Below are positions 61,952 through 64,000 of a stretch of DNA of 64,000 nt, piece by piece. The translations under genes were made by a program, and so were the position numbers. Origin of the DNA: Sphingomonas sp. R-74633 (GTDB taxonomy: Bacteria > Pseudomonadota > Alphaproteobacteria > Sphingomonadales > Sphingomonadaceae); assembly GCF_013416555.1 (NCBI RefSeq), contig NZ_JACCFG010000005.1:453905-517904 (forward strand), given 5' to 3'. The notes beneath the pieces were generated by a model. The model had not been told where the DNA came from and made no database searches. It saw only the letters and a list, made by a program, of their open reading frames with translations. Positions within the stretch are counted from its first letter, which is position 1, and each line of letters begins with the position of its first letter.

Positions 61952-63427
61952 TCAACCGCCGCGATTACGGATCAGGTTGATTGATTCGACCAGCATCCGC
62001 CGCGCGAACAGGAAGAGCAACGCGGCATAAGCGCCGCCGCCGGCGCCGACGAGCAGCACGAGATGGCCAAGCGGCGGCAGCGGCGGCAGCAGCATGTCGA
62101 ACCCCTTCACCAACAGCGCCATTGCGGTCGCGGCGAGTATTGGCGCGGCGATCGCCTCGACCAGCGCGCCGAACCGCACGCCGATCACCGGCAGCGTTCG
62201 CCAGGTGCTGACCGCGAGATATATCGGATAGGCAGCGAACCAGGCAGCGACGAGCCCCATCAGCCCCCAATGCACGCCGACCAGGAAAGCGATCGGCAAG
62301 CAGATCGCGCCGGTCATCGAGTTCTGCGCGCTGATTCCGGGCCGTCCGCAGGCATCGCTTGCGGGGGCATAAAGCACCTGCAGCGTCATCATCGGCATGG
62401 CCAGCGCCAGCCAGTGCACCGCAGGTGCGGCTTCGAGCCATTTGGGCCCGAGCACCACTGCGACCAGCGGGTCGGCAGTCACGGTCATGCCGAGATAGAA
62501 GGGCATGGCGACGAGCATCACCAGTTGCGCGGAGCGCGTGAAGGCGGCGGCAACGGCCGCCTTGTCCTCCTTCAGCCGCGCATAAGCGGAGAAGGCGACT
62601 TCGTTGAGCGGCGGCACGAACTTCGAGACGAAGATCTGCGTGAGGAACAGGCTGGTCGTATAGATGCCCAGCATGTGCGGATCGAACAGGCGGCCGGCGA
62701 TGAACACATCGGCCTGGCTCTGCGCGAACCAGAAGAGCTGGCCGGTGGCCATCACTCCGCCATAGCGGGCAATGTCGCCGGCGCCGCGGAAGTCGAAGCT
62801 CGGCCACATCAACGAGCGCGCCGCGATCGTCATGCCGATCGCGCGGACGGCGAAGAGGGCGATCGGCGCGGCGACCAGCGTCCACACGCCCATCCCCATC
62901 AAGGCGCCGGTGAGCGCAGTGACCGCGCCGGCCAGCGCCGAGACGAAATTGACCAGCGCCTGCTTGCGGAAATCCAGCTCGCGCGACAGCAGCGCCTGGG
63001 GCAGCGCGATGAACGGCGTCGCTATATAGAGCAGTGCCTGCACGCGGAGCAGATCCGCCACCAGGGGCTGGCGATAATAGGCCGCGGCGGCGGGGGCGGC
63101 GAGGAACTGCGCGGCGCCCAGCGCGAAGTTGAGCAGGATCAGCATGCCGAAGAGCTGGCGCTGGGCGCGGCGCCCCGCATCGGCGCGCTGGATCAGCGCG
63201 CTGGCCAAGCCATAGCCGTTGAGCATGTTTAGCAGGACCAGCACCACCTGCGTCATCGCGAACAGGCCGTAAGCCGAGGGGCCGAGCAGCCGGATGACGA
63301 TGAAGGTGGCGGCCCATGTGAGCAGCTGGCCGAAGATTTGGGTACCCGAGCGCCAGATCACGGCGCTGCGCACCTGCTGGTGCAGCGAGGTGCCTTCGGG
63401 TTCGGTTGCCAGCACGGGTTCACTCAT
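61952..63427 (-). CDS. Polysaccharide/lipopolysaccharide flippase (MOP/Wzx-like)
   Basis: A 491-residue, 12- to 14-helix membrane protein of the multidrug/oligosaccharidyl-lipid/polysaccharide superfamily. It shows the family start (TQIFGQLLTWAATFIVIRLL, then GPSAYGLFAMTQVVLVLLNM), LVNFVSALAGAVTALTGALM and KWLEAAPAVHWLALAMPMMT patterns of lipid-linked oligosaccharide flippases. It would move a polysaccharide repeat unit to the outer leaflet. No glycosyltransferase or polymerase genes are nearby, so the polysaccharide is unknown. The ATG at 63427 is the best start; the ribosome site is weak. It is divergent from the rRNA operon to the right. Confidence 0.9.
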   Translation of the reverse strand: MSEPVLATEPEGTSLHQQVRSAVIWRSGTQIFGQLLTWAATFIVIRLLGPSAYGLFAMTQVVLVLLNMLNGYGLASALIQRADAGRRAQRQLFGMLILLNFALGAAQFLAAPAAAAYYRQPLVADLLRVQALLYIATPFIALPQALLSRELDFRKQALVNFVSALAGAVTALTGALMGMGVWTLVAAPIALFAVRAIGMTIAARSLMWPSFDFRGAGDIARYGGVMATGQLFWFAQSQADVFIAGRLFDPHMLGIYTTSLFLTQIFVSKFVPPLNEVAFSAYARLKEDKAAVAAAFTRSAQLVMLVAMPFYLGMTVTADPLVAVVLGPKWLEAAPAVHWLALAMPMMTLQVLYAPASDACGRPGISAQNSMTGAICLPIAFLVGVHWGLMGLVAAWFAAYPIYLAVSTWRTLPVIGVRFGALVEAIAAPILAATAMALLVKGFDMLLPPLPPLGHLVLLVGAGGGAYAALLFLFARRMLVESINLIRNRGG

Positions 63428-63744
63428 GCGCGCGGCTATGCGCCCGTTCGTGTTTATGCGCCGTAAACCGCTGCACCCGCGGATTTGCGTGCGTTCTCGC
63501 GCAGGCATGCAGGTGTTGATTCGCCTGGGCTGGGTCGATTCCGGGGGAATCGCCGGCAACGACCGGCCGGACGCGCTTCGAGGGCAGTGATTCCCCCCGA
63601 TTCGAGGGGTGATTCGGGTGTTTCGATGCCGAAAGGGTCATCAAAGCGTCATGCTGGGGCTGTCATGGGCCTCGCAGAAACCGCAGAATTCCGCCGTTTT
63701 CTGGAGATATTTCGAAAGAAAGACAGAAAAGTACAAAGCCCTGT
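63428..63744. other. Non-coding region between the flippase and the rRNA promoter
   Basis: About 317 bases. The left part belongs to the flippase upstream region; from about 63680 it becomes A-rich (GAAAGAAAGACAGAAAAGTA) directly before the rRNA promoter and resembles an UP-element. Two overlapping plus-strand frames reach 80-90 codons but run into the rRNA leader and have no recognisable product. Confidence 0.5.
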
Positions 63745-63773
63745 TGACCGAATCAAAAGCCGCGCATAGAAGC
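63745..63773 (+). promoter_or_regulatory. Ribosomal RNA operon promoter
   Basis: TTGACC (63745-63750) and TAGAAG (63768-63773) are separated by 17 bases, with an A-rich tract upstream and a boxA-containing leader downstream. This is the arrangement expected for an rrn promoter in sphingomonads. Confidence 0.7.
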
Positions 63774-64000
63774 CACTCCACCGACGCGGTGCTCCTCACC
63801 GGAACGCTTCGACGGTCACCAAAAACCAGGCGCCCGGGTCGCCCTCCAAAAAGAGGGTAAGCCAAGGCGTCGGTCTTTTGCGCTCTTTGACATTGTGATT
63901 TTGATGAAGGGACATGTGGGCGGCGGCCCTGGGTCTCACGGCTTCTAGGCGTGAGTAACTCAGATAAACCAAGCCGTTCCATGGGCTTAGCTTTGTCGGA
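63774..64000 (+). other. rRNA operon leader with boxA antitermination element (16S gene beyond edge)
   Basis: The leader has an 8-bp stem ACCGACGC (63781-63788)/GCGTCGGT (63867-63874), immediately followed by GCGCTCTTTGACA (63880-63892), a good match to rrn boxA. The following GAAGGGACATGTGGGCGGCG stretch is typical of the 16S leader in sphingomonads as I know them. The 16S gene itself has not started by base 64000. Confidence 0.75.

Noticed and set aside
63609..63860. 83-codon plus-strand frame before the right edge
   Set aside because: It overlaps the rRNA promoter and leader and shows no conserved feature; the regulatory reading explains the sequence better.

Overview
The window is high-GC, gene-dense chromosomal DNA from an alphaproteobacterium, most likely a sphingomonad (Sphingomonas or a close relative). 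This rests on established family knowledge: the F1 ATP synthase operon stands apart from F0 genes and has an 85-residue epsilon subunit, a beta subunit with an Ala/Lys-rich N-terminal extension, PhaR, a DUF4167 protein, CpaF, and REP-like GC-rich intergenic palindromes. Nothing indicates a plasmid, prophage, insertion sequence or CRISPR array. It looks like core chromosome with a few lineage-specific insertions.

Layout. 0-3.4 kb: start of an exported protein, then a polyhydroxyalkanoate (PHA) cluster: thiolase, a short PhaC-like synthase and divergent phaR. 3.4-11.9 kb: a soluble chemoreceptor-like protein with its signalling tip at the N-terminus, an exported methyltransferase-like protein, a GST, a DTG/PDZ aspartic-protease-like protein, a lone CpaF ATPase, a GT39-like membrane protein and an AraC regulator. 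11.9-17.5 kb: the F1 operon atpHAG-X-DC on the minus strand, where X is a lipoprotein gene coupled between atpG and atpD. 17.8-25.7 kb: an exported TPR-like protein, an RhlE-type helicase, a PilZ protein, a transporter/GH43 xylosidase pair, and Ada with a DUF1203 partner. 25.7-32.1 kb: four consecutive exported peptidase-like genes, one trypsin-like and three tandem paralogs with an HEYAH zinc-site motif. 32.1-40.3 kb: priA, two small exported paralogs flanking a DUF2490 barrel, transaldolase, XerC-like recombinase, GAF, DedA, gshB and yraN. 40.4-44.2 kb: a 59-codon gene, rsmI, LppC-type lipoprotein, hemW and tRNA-Gly(TCC). 44.2-54.5 kb: two drug-efflux loci, EmrA/TetR/EmrB with a clear operator, and a complete RND pump (adaptor, permease, outer-membrane factor). 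They are separated by an enoyl-CoA hydratase. 54.7-59.1 kb: translation genes hisS-prfA-prmC and DUF4167. 59.2-63.4 kb: a small membrane protein, a CBS protein, an animal-type heme peroxidase and a flippase. 63.7-64.0 kb: promoter and leader of a ribosomal RNA operon whose 16S gene lies beyond the right edge.

How it works together. The PHA genes form a storage-polymer unit with the regulator facing the synthase. The ATP synthase genes are punctuated by two intercistronic hairpins that may tune subunit ratios. The best candidates for undescribed biology are the tandem trio of exported HEYAH proteins and the lipoprotein in the F1 operon. Others are the inverted chemoreceptor and a three-copy 96-bp inverted-repeat element whose internal core is exactly 46 bp in each copy. 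All functions are inferred from sequence read by eye; no database search was run.
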